A model generated the notes under the pieces. That model did no database searches. It saw only the letters and a list, made by a program, of their open reading frames with translations, and had not been told where the DNA came from. This document shows positions 26,063 through 35,457 of a stretch of 64,000 nucleotides of DNA, piece after piece. The first letter of the stretch is position 1. Each line of letters begins with the position of its first letter. This DNA comes from CAWBRT01 sp963814745 (GTDB taxonomy: Bacteria; Acidobacteriota; Terriglobia; Terriglobales; Acidobacteriaceae). Made by a program: the position numbers and the translations under genes. The stretch is taken from assembly GCA_963814745.1 (NCBI GenBank), contig CAWFEA010000006.1, positions 235,609 through 299,608 on the forward strand, read 5' to 3'.

Positions 26063-26885
26063 TCAGAGAAAGCTCAGCGCCCGGGCCTGAGGAGCTGCGC
26101 CGCACTCGGCGGCGTACTCGAAGAACAGCCGCAATCCTTCCAGGCAAGGCTCGTCAAGATCGTAGTAGATGTTTTGCGTGAGATAGCTGCGAATATCCTC
26201 AGGCGAGAGGCCAAGCCGCCGCGACCAGTCGCGGGCAATGCGCTCGACATTTTCCGGTTGCAGGCCCGTGTCGCGTGAGCGCTGGAAGATTTCCGCGACC
26301 GGCAGGCCCGGTCGCATCTCCTTCAACGCCTGCCGCCTTACGGCCCACACCGCGAAGACGAACGGCTTGCCGGTGCGTTCCCGCCAGACTTGCGCCAGAT
26401 CGTAGGAGTAAAGGCCATCCGTCTTGAGCAGCAATGCCGGATCGCCGATGATCAACGCCGCATCGCATCCGGCCAGCATAGGTTTCAGTTCCGCCGGCAT
26501 CGAAACCAGCGGCCTCTTGCCGCCGAAGAATTTCGCCAGCAGAACCTGCGTCAGCCCGACCGAGGTTCGCGAAGAACTGTCAACCGCGACCGTCGAAATC
26601 TGCTCGATCGGCACTTTGCTGATGAGCAGGATGCTGCGGACCGCGCCGCGGGCGGCGATGGTCACGCGCGGAACGATCACCAGGTCGGGAATCGTCGAGG
26701 TAGGTGATGACCGGTACGATGCCGATATCGGCGGCGCCTTCGTGCAGGGCTTGCGCGCATAGCGACGGGACAGTATAAGCAATTTCGAAGTTGCCGGTAA
26801 TCTCAGGTGTGGGCTGATGCTCGAAGTCCCACATCAGCGGAGCTGTATTCAGGAATGAAATGGCGGAAATCCGAAGTGGACGCAT
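26063..26885 (-). pseudogene. mqnA: Chorismate dehydratase MqnA, one frameshift
   Basis: MqnA converts chorismate to 3-enolpyruvylbenzoate, the first committed step of the futalosine pathway. It starts at ATG 26885 with RISAISFLNTAPLMWDFEH and EIAYTVPSLCAQALHEGAADIGIVPVITYL; the other frame continues TIPDLVIVPRVTIAARGAVRSILLISKVPI, STVAVDSSSRTSVGLTQVLL and ends LSFL at 26063. The join near 26697 requires removal of about one base. Length, about 274 residues, is normal. The substrate-binding Ser/Thr-rich DSSSRTS segment is intact. Consensus error is the likely cause of the break. Confidence 0.85.
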
Positions 26886-27073
26886 GATGTGTCTGTGTAT
26901 TTATGCAGAAGCAATTTAGGATTGTACAACGTCAGCCTGCGAGAGGGCTGTTTCAGTGTGACCTTCGGGCAATTCTTTCGAGGGCCAAACCTGATCCGTG
27001 ATGCCGTTGCCGCTTGTGTGCTTGACAGAAACCGGGGCTCAGGCTACAGTCCGAGCTTTCCGGAGCCATTACC

Positions 27074-28237
27074 GTGTCCTCTGCCCCCACCGCCGCAACC
27101 TCCGCCCCACGCACCCGCGAGTGGCTCGCCCTGTCTGCTACTCCCGGCCTTGGACCGACGAGAATCAAACGGCTGCTGGAACGTTTCGGAGACGTTGGCC
27201 GCGTCTTCCGTGCTTCATTGACCGAACTGGAAGCGGCGGGACTGCCGGCGGCTTCGGCGCAATCGATCGCGCTCGGCTCTTCGATGCAGCTGGCCGACGA
27301 GGAATTGCAAAAGATACACGCCGCGGGCGCCAAGACAGTGGTTCCGGACGACCCGGCTTACCCGCGCCAACTGCTTGAAATCTATGATCCTCCAGCGGTG
27401 CTGCGCGTGGTTGGCGAGGTTGACGCGCTGAGTCGGCCGGGGATTGCCATCGTCGGCACGCGGCATCCAACGCCTTACGGCATTGGGATGACAGAGCGGC
27501 TCGCCTGCGACCTCGCGGCCCGCGGTCTCATCATCATCAGCGGGATGGCTCGCGGGGTGGATTCGGCGTCGCATCGCGGAGCGGTGAATGCCCGGGCAAA
27601 AACCGTAGCCGTCTTCGGAACCGGCATCGATATTATTTATCCCAGAGAAAATCAAAAACTTTCCGAGCAGATTCTTGCCCACGGAGGCGCGCTGGTGAGC
27701 GAGTTTCCCATGGGATGCGCGCCCGCTCCGCATAACTTCCCGATCCGCAATCGCATCATTAGCGGCCTCTCGCGCGGCGTGCTGGTGGTGGAGGCGGGCG
27801 AGTATAGCGGCACCCGTATTACCGCGCGTTGCGCTTTGGAACAGTGCCGGGAAGTTTTTGCCGTTCCGGGAAACGTGACCAATAAATTGGCGTGGGGACC
27901 GAACACGTTGATTAAACAGGGTGCTAAGCTGGTCGCTACTTGGGAAGATGTGTGGGAGGAACTGCCCACCGATGTCCGGCTCGCGGTCGAAGAATTAAAT
28001 CCCACTGCATCGAAAGAGCCGCAGACCGCATCTTTGTTTGGGCAGCAGGCGCTTGAGGGAAACGAAAAGAAAGTTTATGCCCTCATCAAGACTGACGAAG
28101 CGATTCATATTGATGAGTTGGTGGAGAAACTGGAAGGCGTTTTTTCCTCTTCTGAAATTTTTGCCGCGCTTTTTGAGCTGGAACTTGCTGGGCGCATCCG
28201 GCAACTTCCGGGCAAGAACTACGTGCGCGTCTTTTAG
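27074..28237 (+). CDS. dprA: DNA-processing protein DprA
   Basis: DprA loads RecA onto incoming single-stranded DNA during natural transformation. The 387-residue protein has an N-terminal helix-hairpin region (ALSATPGLGPTRIKRLLERF), the Rossmann-like DNA-binding core IAIVGTRHPTPYG, IISGMARGVDSASHRGA, GTGIDIIYPREN and RNRIISGLSRGVLVVEAGEYSGTRITARCALEQ, and a C-terminal winged helix around VYALIKTDEAIHIDELVEKL. All the conserved segments are present. The start is GTG 27074. The topA gene follows 123 bases later, an order (dprA-topA) common in bacteria. Confidence 0.93.
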   Translation: MSSAPTAATSAPRTREWLALSATPGLGPTRIKRLLERFGDVGRVFRASLTELEAAGLPAASAQSIALGSSMQLADEELQKIHAAGAKTVVPDDPAYPRQLLEIYDPPAVLRVVGEVDALSRPGIAIVGTRHPTPYGIGMTERLACDLAARGLIIISGMARGVDSASHRGAVNARAKTVAVFGTGIDIIYPRENQKLSEQILAHGGALVSEFPMGCAPAPHNFPIRNRIISGLSRGVLVVEAGEYSGTRITARCALEQCREVFAVPGNVTNKLAWGPNTLIKQGAKLVATWEDVWEELPTDVRLAVEELNPTASKEPQTASLFGQQALEGNEKKVYALIKTDEAIHIDELVEKLEGVFSSSEIFAALFELELAGRIRQLPGKNYVRVF

Positions 28238-28360
28238 CCGGAACCTTAGGGACCGCGCCGTCCGGTTTTGTGCTTTTCGTCTGCTCGTGCTAGCTTCAAA
28301 AGGGTTCAAGGCAGGCTGATGTGCCGCTGGAAACTTTCGCAATCGTTTTAGAGGTTTACT

Positions 28361-30938
28361 TTGGCAAAAGGATTGGTCATCGTCGAATCGCCCGCCAAGG
28401 CGAAGACGATTCAAAAATACCTGGGAAGCGGGTACGAAGTGGAAGCTTCCCTGGGTCATGTGAAGGATCTGCCGAAGAGCGATCTCGGAGTTGACGTTGA
28501 GAATGACTTCGAGACCGACATACCAGGTAATCCCCGGAAAAGAAAAAATTCCTGGCCAGGCTGAAGAAGCTTGCCAAGAGTGCCGACGCAATCTATCTGG
28601 CGCCCGACCCGGACCGCGAGGGCGAAGCCATTGCCTGCGCACCTGGCCGCCGAATTCAGTAGCGGCAGCGGCAAGCTCAAAAAGGGTGCGCCCAGCGCGT
28701 GGTGCGCGTCAGCTTCAACGAAATCACCAAGCGGGCCGTCCAGGAGGCGTTCCCGCATCCGCGCGACATCGACGCAGAACCTGGTGGATGCACAGCAGAC
28801 CCGGCGCGTGCTCGACCGCCTCGTGGGCTACCAGGTTTCTCCGCTGCTATGGGACAAGGTCCGCCGCGGCCTTTCCGCCGGACGCGTGCAGACCGTTGCC
28901 TGCGGCTCATCGTCGAGCGCGAACGCGAGATCAAGGCCTTCACCCCATCGAGTACTGGACGCTGGACGCCCATCTGCAGCGGCCGAAGCCGCCGGCGTTC
29001 GATGCCCGCTTGGTGGGAACCAAGCGCGAAAAGAATGGATCTCCCCAACGAAGAGGCGGCGAAGCTGCTGGAATCGGCGCTGCGGCATGCCGCTTGGACG
29101 GTGCGTTCGGTGGAGACGCGCGAAACGCCGGCACAACGCGGGTGCGCCATTCACCACCAGCAAATTCCAGCAGGACGCGTCGCGCAAACTGGGCATGAGC
29201 GTCAAGCGCGCGATGATGCTCGCGCAAAGGCTCTATGAAGGCATCGAACTCGGCGGCGACGGCACCGTCGGCCTCATCACCTACATGCGCACCGATTCGA
29301 CGCGCGTCTCCAACGAAGCGCTGGCGGAGGTGCGTCAGGTCATCGGGCGCGATTATGGAAAGCCGTATTCTGCCCGATGAGCCGAACGTTTTCAAAAGCA
29401 AAGCAAGGAGCGCAGGAAGCGCACGAGGCCATTCGTCCGACCGCGGTTTCGCGGCATCCCGGACTCGCTGAAAAAGTACCTGCAAGAAGATGAGTATCAA
29501 GGTTTACAGGCTCATCTGGCAGCGTTTTCTGGCCTCGCAGATGGCGCCGGCGGTCTTCGACCAGACCGCGGTGGATATCGACGCGCTCATCCCGGAAAGC
29601 GCCAGGGGTGCGCTTGCCGCCAACACCGCCGTGCCGACGCCGCTGTCTGTCCGCGTGAACGGCTCGGTGTTGAAGTTCGACGGCTTCCTGAAGGTCTATG
29701 AAGAGGCGAAAGACGCCAAGGACGAGGAAGCCGAGGCCCTCAAACATAAGCTGCCGCCGCTGGTCGAGGGACAGAAACTCAAGCTGAGAAGCCTCAACCC
29801 GGAGCAGCACTTTACCGAGCCGCCGCCGCGTTTCAATGAGGCGTCGCTGGTGAAGGAGCTCGAAGAGCGCGGCATCGGAAGGCCCTCCACCTATGCCACC
29901 ATCCTGAGCACGATCCAGGAGCGCCAGTACGTGCAGAAGACGCCGGGGCGTGGTGGAAAATTCATTCCCACGGAAATCGGCATGGTCGTTACCGATCTGC
30001 TCGTCGAGAATTTTAAGGACATATTCGATCCGCAGTACACGGCGCGTCTGGAAGGAGAACTCGACGAGATCGAAGACGGCAAGGAGAAGTGGACCGACGC
30101 GCTCAGGGAGTTCTACGACAAATTCGAGCAGGATCTCTCCTACGCTGAAAAGCACATGGAAAACATCAAGCGCATGGAGAAGCCCACCGATCAGAAGTGC
30201 GAGCGGTGCGGCGCTCCGCTGGTGTTGAAGTGGGGAAAGCACGGCTCGTTTTTTGCCTGCTCCACGTATGACAAAAAGGACCCGGACTCCTGCACCTTTA
30301 CCAAGGAAAATCCCGTCGATCTTCCCGACCTCGACAGCGCGGAAATGGGCGCGCAGGAGGAAGAGTACTGCGAAAACTGCGGCCGCCCGATGGTGCTCAA
30401 GCGCGGGCGCTTCGGGACCTTCATGGCTTGTACTGGGTATCCCGACTGCAAGACCACGCGGCGGCTCGACCAGGGCAAAAAAATCCCGGACGTTCCTCTG
30501 GATGAGAAGTGTCCGCAGTGCGCGCGCAATCTGGTTTTGCGCCACGGACGCTTTGGCGAGTTTGTCGCCTGCTCGGGGTATCCCGAATGCAAGTGGGTGA
30601 AGCAGAACTTTATTGGGATGAAGTGTCCGCAGTGCAAGGACGGTGAGCTGGTCGAGAAAAAAGCGCGCCGCGGGAACTTCTTCTACGGTTGCTCGAATTA
30701 TCCCAAGTGCGATTTTACTTCAGCGAACAAGCCGGTGGCGGAAACCTGCCCCGAGTGCGGCAGTTCATACCTGGTGGAAAAGACGACGAAGGACGGCGCA
30801 TTTCTGGTTTGTCCGAACAGCAAGGGCACGGCCCCGGCGAAAGCCAAAGGCAAGCGGAAGGTCGTGGCCGTCAAGCCGGCCAAGCACTGCGATTACAACC
30901 GCCGCGCTGCCCCGCCGGCCGAGAAGGCTTCGGCCTGA
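28361..30938 (+). pseudogene. topA: DNA topoisomerase I TopA, multiple indels in the first third
   Basis: Type IA topoisomerase that relaxes negative supercoils; it is essential in most bacteria. TTG 28361 starts the Toprim domain GLVIVESPAKAKTIQKYLGSG. Between about 28510 and 29490 the frame changes at least six times, yet family segments can be followed: APDPDREGEAIA, VRVSFNEITKRAVQEAF, VDAQQTRRVLDRLVGYQVSPLLWDKVRRGLSAGRVQT and the catalytic Tyr segment GLITYMRTDSTR. From 29490 the frame is clean, with RPSTYATILSTIQER and then repeated zinc ribbons (KCERCGAPL, CENCGRPM, KCPQCARN, KCPQCKDGE, TCPECGSS). The total of about 850 residues is normal. Such dense indels in an essential gene point to poor consensus. 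Confidence 0.85.
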
Positions 30939-30981
30939 GCCTCGCCCTTCGTCTGTAAACTGCATGACTGGGTTCGCGCAA

Positions 30982-31035
30982 AGGCTTTGTCCTGTAACGA
31001 GGCTTTGTCCTGTAACGAGGCTTTGTCCTGTAACA
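30982..31035. repeat. Three tandem copies of an 18-bp unit
   Basis: AGGCTTTGTCCTGTAACG is repeated at 30982-30999, 31000-31017 and 31018-31035, the last copy ending ACA instead of ACG. It lies just after topA. The 18-base period would keep a reading frame, but no gene is evident there. Replication slippage is the usual origin of such repeats. Confidence 0.8.
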
Positions 31036-31078
31036 TGGTTGGACGGAATGCATTTGTTCTACCGGGAGGCACATCGAG

Positions 31079-31168
31079 ATGCATGGGATATGGGGAATCT
31101 TTGCTTTCGTTGCCGTCTGGATTGTGGTGAGTCGCTGGCTGCTGCCGCGCCTTGGCATACCTACCTGA
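31079..31168 (+). CDS. Candidate tiny membrane protein
   Basis: A 29-codon frame (MHGIWGIFAFVAVWIVVSRW...) with GGGAGG at 31064-31069, nine bases ahead of the ATG. It predicts one transmembrane helix followed by LLPRLGIPT and a TGA. The frame beyond the TGA stays open for another 30 codons. The good ribosome site and helix argue for a real mini-protein; its shortness and unknown family argue for caution. Confidence 0.38.
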   Translation: MHGIWGIFAFVAVWIVVSRWLLPRLGIPT

Positions 31169-31425
31169 GCAGTCCCAGATAAGAGCCGAGTTGCGGCTCC
31201 TTCCCCGGCAGATCTGGCGGAACCGACGCCACCGGACGGACCGGCCTGCCATCGCTGATTCGCTGCCCACCAAATGGGCTGGTTGCCTGGTGACGGTTGT
31301 TTGCGAGAAACATGAGATTGCCCACTGCCCGCTGCCCGTCTGTAATGCAGCGTTGATAAGTTTGCTTTAGAATTCAACCGGCCGTCCTCGGGCCGGTGTG
31401 AACTTTTGTTCGTCAAGGAGACAGT

Positions 31426-31881
31426 ATGGAACCACGCAGCGCCACTCCAGAAGATGCCAAATTGATCCTGAAGCTTTACGACCTTCGGCGCGAGCCGCTG
31501 ATGCGCAAAGCAAGAGACTTCGTCAATAATTTCTTCCCCCAGTCGGCGGACGAATTCCTGAAACTCGCGCAAGCCTGGGGAACCCAGGAGAACGCCTACG
31601 TGCGCCAGGTGGTCAGCTACTGGGATATGGCCGCGAGCCTGGTTCTGCGGGGCGCGCTGAACGAAGAGTTGTTCATGGATAGCGCGGGCGAAATGATGTT
31701 CACCTTTTCCAAGATAGAGCCTTTCCTGGCCGAGATTCGCAAGGGCATGGGAGCGCCCGAGTTTCTCCAGAACATGGAGACTCTGGTGACTCGGACCGAG
31801 GCCGGGCGCGCCAAGCTCAAAGCGGTGCAGGATCGGGTGCGCGTCATTATCGAAATGCGCAAAGCGGCGGCCAAGGGCTGA
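31426..31881 (+). CDS. Conserved-looking helical protein of unknown function
   Basis: A 151-residue protein starting at ATG 31426 behind AAGGAGA. It is predicted to be almost entirely helical and soluble, with no signal peptide: DAKLILKLYDLRREPLMRKARDFV at the start, QVVSYWDMAASLVLRGALNEELFMD in the middle and a charged C-terminal helix (LKAVQDRVRVIIEMRKAAAKG). From memory similar proteins are common in acidobacteria, but I cannot name a function. It converges with the ABC ATPase gene, 18 bases away. Confidence 0.72.
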   Translation: MEPRSATPEDAKLILKLYDLRREPLMRKARDFVNNFFPQSADEFLKLAQAWGTQENAYVRQVVSYWDMAASLVLRGALNEELFMDSAGEMMFTFSKIEPFLAEIRKGMGAPEFLQNMETLVTRTEAGRAKLKAVQDRVRVIIEMRKAAAKG

Positions 31882-31899
31882 GCCCCCGGCAAAAGCGGC

Positions 31900-32731
31900 T
31901 CAGCTCAGATAATCCTGTATATAGGGATCGGGCGAGTTGGCCAGTTCGGCCGCGGTACCCTGGAAGATGATCCGGCAGTCGCGCAGCAGAATGAACCGGG
32001 TGTGGCTGTCGATCTTCCGGCCGTCGGCGATGGCTTCCATACGGTTCGTCTGCCGGTTGAATTGGTGCGTGGCCATCAGAAACGCGTCCTGCAGCCGTTG
32101 TGTAACCAGCAGCGCGCTGGTTTTGTAAACGTCCCGCTGTTTCACCAACATCTCAATGATGGTGGTTGAGGTGACCGGATCAAGTCCGCCGGTTGGCGAG
32201 TCGTAGAGCAGGACATGTGGTTCGGTGATGATGGCGCGGGCGATGGCTACGCGCCGCCGCATCCCGCCGGAGAGCTCGGAAGGATAAAGCTCGACCGTGT
32301 TTTCCAGCTCCACGAAGCGCAACGCCTCGACCACCGGCCGGTGAATTTCCGCGTAAGCGATGTGCTCCTCGTAGAGCCGATAGCCGACATTTTCCTCGAC
32401 CGTGAGCGAATCGAACAGAGCGCTTTCCTGGAAGACCATGCCGATCATCCGACGCAACTCGAACAGGTTGTCTTCCTTCATCTGCGTAATTTCGCGGTTG
32501 AAGACGTATATCCGTCCGCTATCCGGCTTGATGAGCCCCAAGGCAAGCTTGAGGATGAGGGTTTTGCCCGACCCGCTCACGCCCAGCAGAATCTTGGTTT
32601 CGCCGTGTTCGAGGGTGAAAGAGATGTCTTCCAGCACCGGGCGGCCTGCAAAACCGATGCTGACTTTTTCGAAGACGATAGGCTGCTTCAGCTCGTTCGA
32701 CAGAGGCTGCGTTCTGGGCTTGATTCGCCAT
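31900..32731 (-). CDS. ABC transporter ATP-binding protein, MlaF-like
   Basis: The ATPase of a Mla/Mce-type lipid transporter that moves phospholipids or hydrophobic compounds between membranes. Motifs are Walker A LGVSGSGKTLILKLALG, the Q-loop in MVFQESALFDSLTVEENV, the signature LSGGMRRRVAIARAI, and Walker B VLLYDSPTGGLDP. The N-terminus is unclear: an ATG at 32731 lies one base after the permease stop, as expected for coupled genes, but its frame (MANQAQNAASVERAE) differs from the body frame, which is open further upstream without a good start. One base difference near 32680 would join them. The body is about 260 residues. Confidence 0.82.
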
Positions 32732-32732
32732 G

Positions 32733-33515
32733 TCAGCGGACCGGAAGAATTACCATGAGCGATCGCGTCAGGAAAAAATCGACCACCAGAATGAGAACGC
32801 TGGCGGCAACCACGGCCTGAGTGGTGGCGCGGCCGACCCCCTGCGTGCCGCCGCGAGCGCTCAATCCGTAGTAGCATCCCACGCTGGCGATAATAAAGCC
32901 GAAAAACACCGGCTTCATCAATCCCTGGATTACATCGCCCATGGCGAGGGAACGCCAGGCGTAATTCCAGTATTCGTTCGAGTCCAGCCTCAGCAGCAGC
33001 ACCGCCACCATGGAACCACCGGTCAGGCCAACCAGATCGGAGATGATGGTAAGAAAAAACAGCATCACGATGGTCGAGAGGATCCGCGGCGTAACCAGCT
33101 TCTTGCCGGGATCGGTGCCGAGCGCACGCATGGCGTCGATCTGCTCGGTGACTTTCATCGAACCCAGCTCGCTGGCCATGCCGCTGGCGTTGCGGCCGGC
33201 CACCATCAAACCGGTGAGCACCGGTCCCAGTTCACGCACCATGGAAAGCGATACCAGTTGTCCGGTGAATGACAGCGCTCCGAAGCGGGTCAATGAGTTC
33301 GCGCTTTGCAGCGCCAGCACCGCCCCGGTGAAAAAGCCGGTCAGGATTACGATCGGCAGCGAACCAACGCCGATCACGTCGGCCTGCTGCAGCGTATCCG
33401 CAAGATAGCGAGGCTGCTTGAAAAGGTTGGTAACGGCTTGCCAGGAGAGCAAGGCGTATTCCTGAACCGCCAGGATCTTGTCCTTGGCAAACTCCGATAG
33501 CGAGAAAAGTTCCAT
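32733..33515 (-). CDS. ABC transporter permease, MlaE/TrmE family
   Basis: A 260-residue inner-membrane permease of the MlaE family, with five or six hydrophobic segments. Family signatures include VGVGSLPIVILTGFFTGAVLALQ, the segment LVSLSMVRELGPVLTGLMVAGRNASGMASELGSM (EAA-like coupling helix) and TVMLFFLTIISDLVGLTGG. It works with the adjacent MlaF-like ATPase in lipid transport at the inner membrane. An MlaD-type substrate-binding protein, normally the next gene, is not present; the downstream gene is unrelated and on the other strand. The start ATG 33515 is the first in frame. Confidence 0.88.
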   Translation of the reverse strand: MELFSLSEFAKDKILAVQEYALLSWQAVTNLFKQPRYLADTLQQADVIGVGSLPIVILTGFFTGAVLALQSANSLTRFGALSFTGQLVSLSMVRELGPVLTGLMVAGRNASGMASELGSMKVTEQIDAMRALGTDPGKKLVTPRILSTIVMLFFLTIISDLVGLTGGSMVAVLLLRLDSNEYWNYAWRSLAMGDVIQGLMKPVFFGFIIASVGCYYGLSARGGTQGVGRATTQAVVAASVLILVVDFFLTRSLMVILPVR

Positions 33516-33865
33516 TCTGGCTGTGGCTGGAAAGCTGGAACCGCGAATTTAGACCTCTATCAGATACTCGCTGAAAATATAACAGATGGGATGCAAGGTG
33601 TGCTGCCTTGGTGATCCCCGCCTGCCGTACGTGAAATCGTCCGTGGTAAAATCAAGCTGCCACCCGGTAAGTTTACCCCCATCCATCCCGGTAAACGCCG
33701 ACAGCGCTGACAGGCGCCAGGAGACGATGCGTCCGGGACCCGGAATCGGGTGAAAGTATAATTTCAGAGCGAGTGGACTGGGCATGTCAGCTTGCAACTG
33801 CGGCGAGCCTGCCGGAGTTGGCGGAGTCCGCTCGCGGCCAGGGGACGACTTTTTAGGAGAGGCAA
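33516..33865. other. Intergenic region, divergent
   Basis: Divergent gap between the MlaE-type permease and the zinc-ribbon gene. ORFs open on both strands here are Arg/Pro-rich and lack ribosome sites, so I see no supported gene and no clear promoter motif. Confidence 0.4.
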
Positions 33866-34045
33866 ATGCCGAAGATCGCAAAGACTGCAGACCGCAAGAA
33901 GGTGATGGACACGTCCAAGAGCACCGACTGTCCCAAGTGTGGCAAACCGACGCGCATCGTGAAACGCGTGAAAGACCGCGAGCGCGACATCCCCGGCGGA
34001 GTTTACATCTCCTGTTCGGCTTGCGAATTTTACGAGAAGCTCTGA
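33866..34045 (+). CDS. Small CxxC...CxxC zinc-ribbon protein
   Basis: A 59-residue basic protein starting at ATG 33866 behind AGGAG at 33855-33859. It has a Lys-rich N-terminus (MPKIAKTADRKKVMDTSK), CPKCG at residues 24-28 and CSAC at 50-53, which is one complete zinc-ribbon site. Size, charge and metal site resemble ribosome- or nucleic-acid-associated mini-proteins, but the family is not identified. It is a single-gene unit closed by the strong terminator at 34197-34223. Confidence 0.68.
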   Translation: MPKIAKTADRKKVMDTSKSTDCPKCGKPTRIVKRVKDRERDIPGGVYISCSACEFYEKL

Positions 34046-34196
34046 CCACCGGACAATCAGGCCGTGCCAAGGCCAGCCCATGCTAATGCTTTGGCCATGG
34101 AGTGTTCAGGCCGACGGCTTTTCTCTCAAGGCGGATGGCATTTGGCGGAGCCCCGGTTCATCCCAGCTCAGTCTCAATTCACTTAGGGATATGAGG

Positions 34197-34223
34197 AGCG
34201 CGCCCGGGTTGGGGCGCGCTTTT
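34197..34223 (+). terminator. Strong rho-independent terminator
   Basis: Perfect 9-bp GC-rich stem AGCGCGCCC/GGGCGCGCT with loop GGGTTG, followed directly by TTT. It is about 150 bases after the zinc-ribbon gene. The rest of 34046-34481 contains no gene that I can support. Confidence 0.7.
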
Positions 34224-34481
34224 GCGTGCGCACCCCATTGCCCGTAGCCTGGGCTAGACTAGATGCGCTGTGCCAGAACCAGGTACATCAACCTTGGAAC
34301 CACTCTAGGTCGGAAATCCGGCGGATCTCATTGATTCTCTAGACAATTTAGTATGCCGAAAAGTGATGGCGGGGTGGTAAATAAGGCAAAAGCAGAGTAG
34401 CTGCTTAGAACTTTACCCGATAGCCGCGAGCGCGGCAGGCCTGTAAAAAAGGATCGTACCCCGAATTGGACGCGCGCAACT

Positions 34482-34715
34482 ATGCTCAACTTAAAAACGC
34501 CGGCGAAACATCTATACAGCGAGAGAGAGGCCTCCGAGGTACTCGGCATTGCACTCCCGTTCCTGCATTCAATTCTTGATGCGCACATCTTCAACGACGG
34601 AACCCCCCGACCCGCAAACGTCGAGTTCACCTCATCGGACCTGCTGATGCTCGACTACTGGGTCGAAAAGACGCCCATGGAGAACCTTCTGGTGATGATA
34701 CCTTCGAAGGGCTGA
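34482..34715 (+). CDS. Small hypothetical protein, possible helix-turn-helix
   Basis: A 77-residue open frame from ATG 34482. The segment KHLYSEREASEVLGIALPFLHSIL resembles the start of MerR/excisionase-like winged helices, where a tyrosine-serine pair precedes a short helix-turn-helix, and SSDLLMLDYW may be a second helix. There is no clear ribosome site. Codon use is unlike a random frame but the protein is too short for a firm assignment. It stands alone. Confidence 0.45.
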   Translation: MLNLKTPAKHLYSEREASEVLGIALPFLHSILDAHIFNDGTPRPANVEFTSSDLLMLDYWVEKTPMENLLVMIPSKG

Positions 34716-34963
34716 GCACTAACTTGGCTGGAGTGAGCTGTTTCCCGGCATCGGGAAGCCCTCCAGCCGTATCCTCCCGCGCCCGCCGAAACGCCACCCT
34801 GACGGAACTTCCTGCGTATTCCGGTAAATTCTGCCTTCAAGGTCTCTTTTGCCGGACAAGCCACCATTCAAGTAATGCGCTCAAACAGAATCCTTTATGC
34901 GCTCGCGGAAAATGGAATCACACTTGCCTGTCGTGGTGGGGTAGTGTCGGGAGGCACAACTCG

Positions 34964-35383
34964 ATGGCGGAGCCCGCGCGGGAAGTATCTCAGGATTTTT
35001 GGCGGCCGGCGCAAGCACCTCGCGCGGGCGCTGATTCCACTCTTTCAACGGCGTGCTGCGCGAACTGCGGTGCGGAGTTCGCTTTGGGCGCGCGCTTCTG
35101 CCACGTGTGTGGCGCTCCTCGAGAACCTTTGGGGGAGCGCCCGCACTGGGCGGAATACTTCGAAATCGACGCCATGTGCCAGAGACTTGGCCTCAACGTG
35201 GCCGCGCTTCTCCTGTTCGTTGCGGCATGCATGTGCGCTCTTGGCGCACTCCTGACGGGCTTCATCTACCGCGCCGATACCATGCTCGAATGGCAATCCG
35301 TGCAGACGTGGCGGATCGAGTGGATGTTGGCCTCGGCGGTGGCTCTGCTGGCCGCGCTGGTATTGAAGAAGCCGGCGGCGTAG
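34964..35383 (+). CDS. Membrane protein with N-terminal zinc ribbon
   Basis: A 139-residue protein starting at ATG 34964, nine bases after GGGAGG. Residues 32-50 contain a zinc-ribbon pair CANCGAEFALGARFCHVCG, the common acidobacterial form, followed by an amphipathic stretch and two transmembrane helices (about 82-104 and 119-136: LLLFVAACMCALGALLTGFIY, and a C-terminal helix ending VLKKPAA). The zinc ribbon would be in the cytoplasm. Similar ribbon-plus-two-helix proteins are common, with unknown function. The upstream open frame to 34724 is less likely to be coding. Confidence 0.7.
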   Translation: MAEPAREVSQDFWRPAQAPRAGADSTLSTACCANCGAEFALGARFCHVCGAPREPLGERPHWAEYFEIDAMCQRLGLNVAALLLFVAACMCALGALLTGFIYRADTMLEWQSVQTWRIEWMLASAVALLAALVLKKPAA

Positions 35384-35457
35384 CCGGTTGCTGCCCGCCG
35401 TGGCTTCGCCGAATCCAGCTTATTGCTTGGCGCCGGCATCCAACGGCAAGCCACGAC

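Noticed and set aside
33549..34081. Minus-strand frames opposite the zinc-ribbon gene
   Set aside because: Arg/Pro/Ser-rich mirror frames without ribosome sites; the plus-strand gene has AGGAG and a complete CxxC pair.
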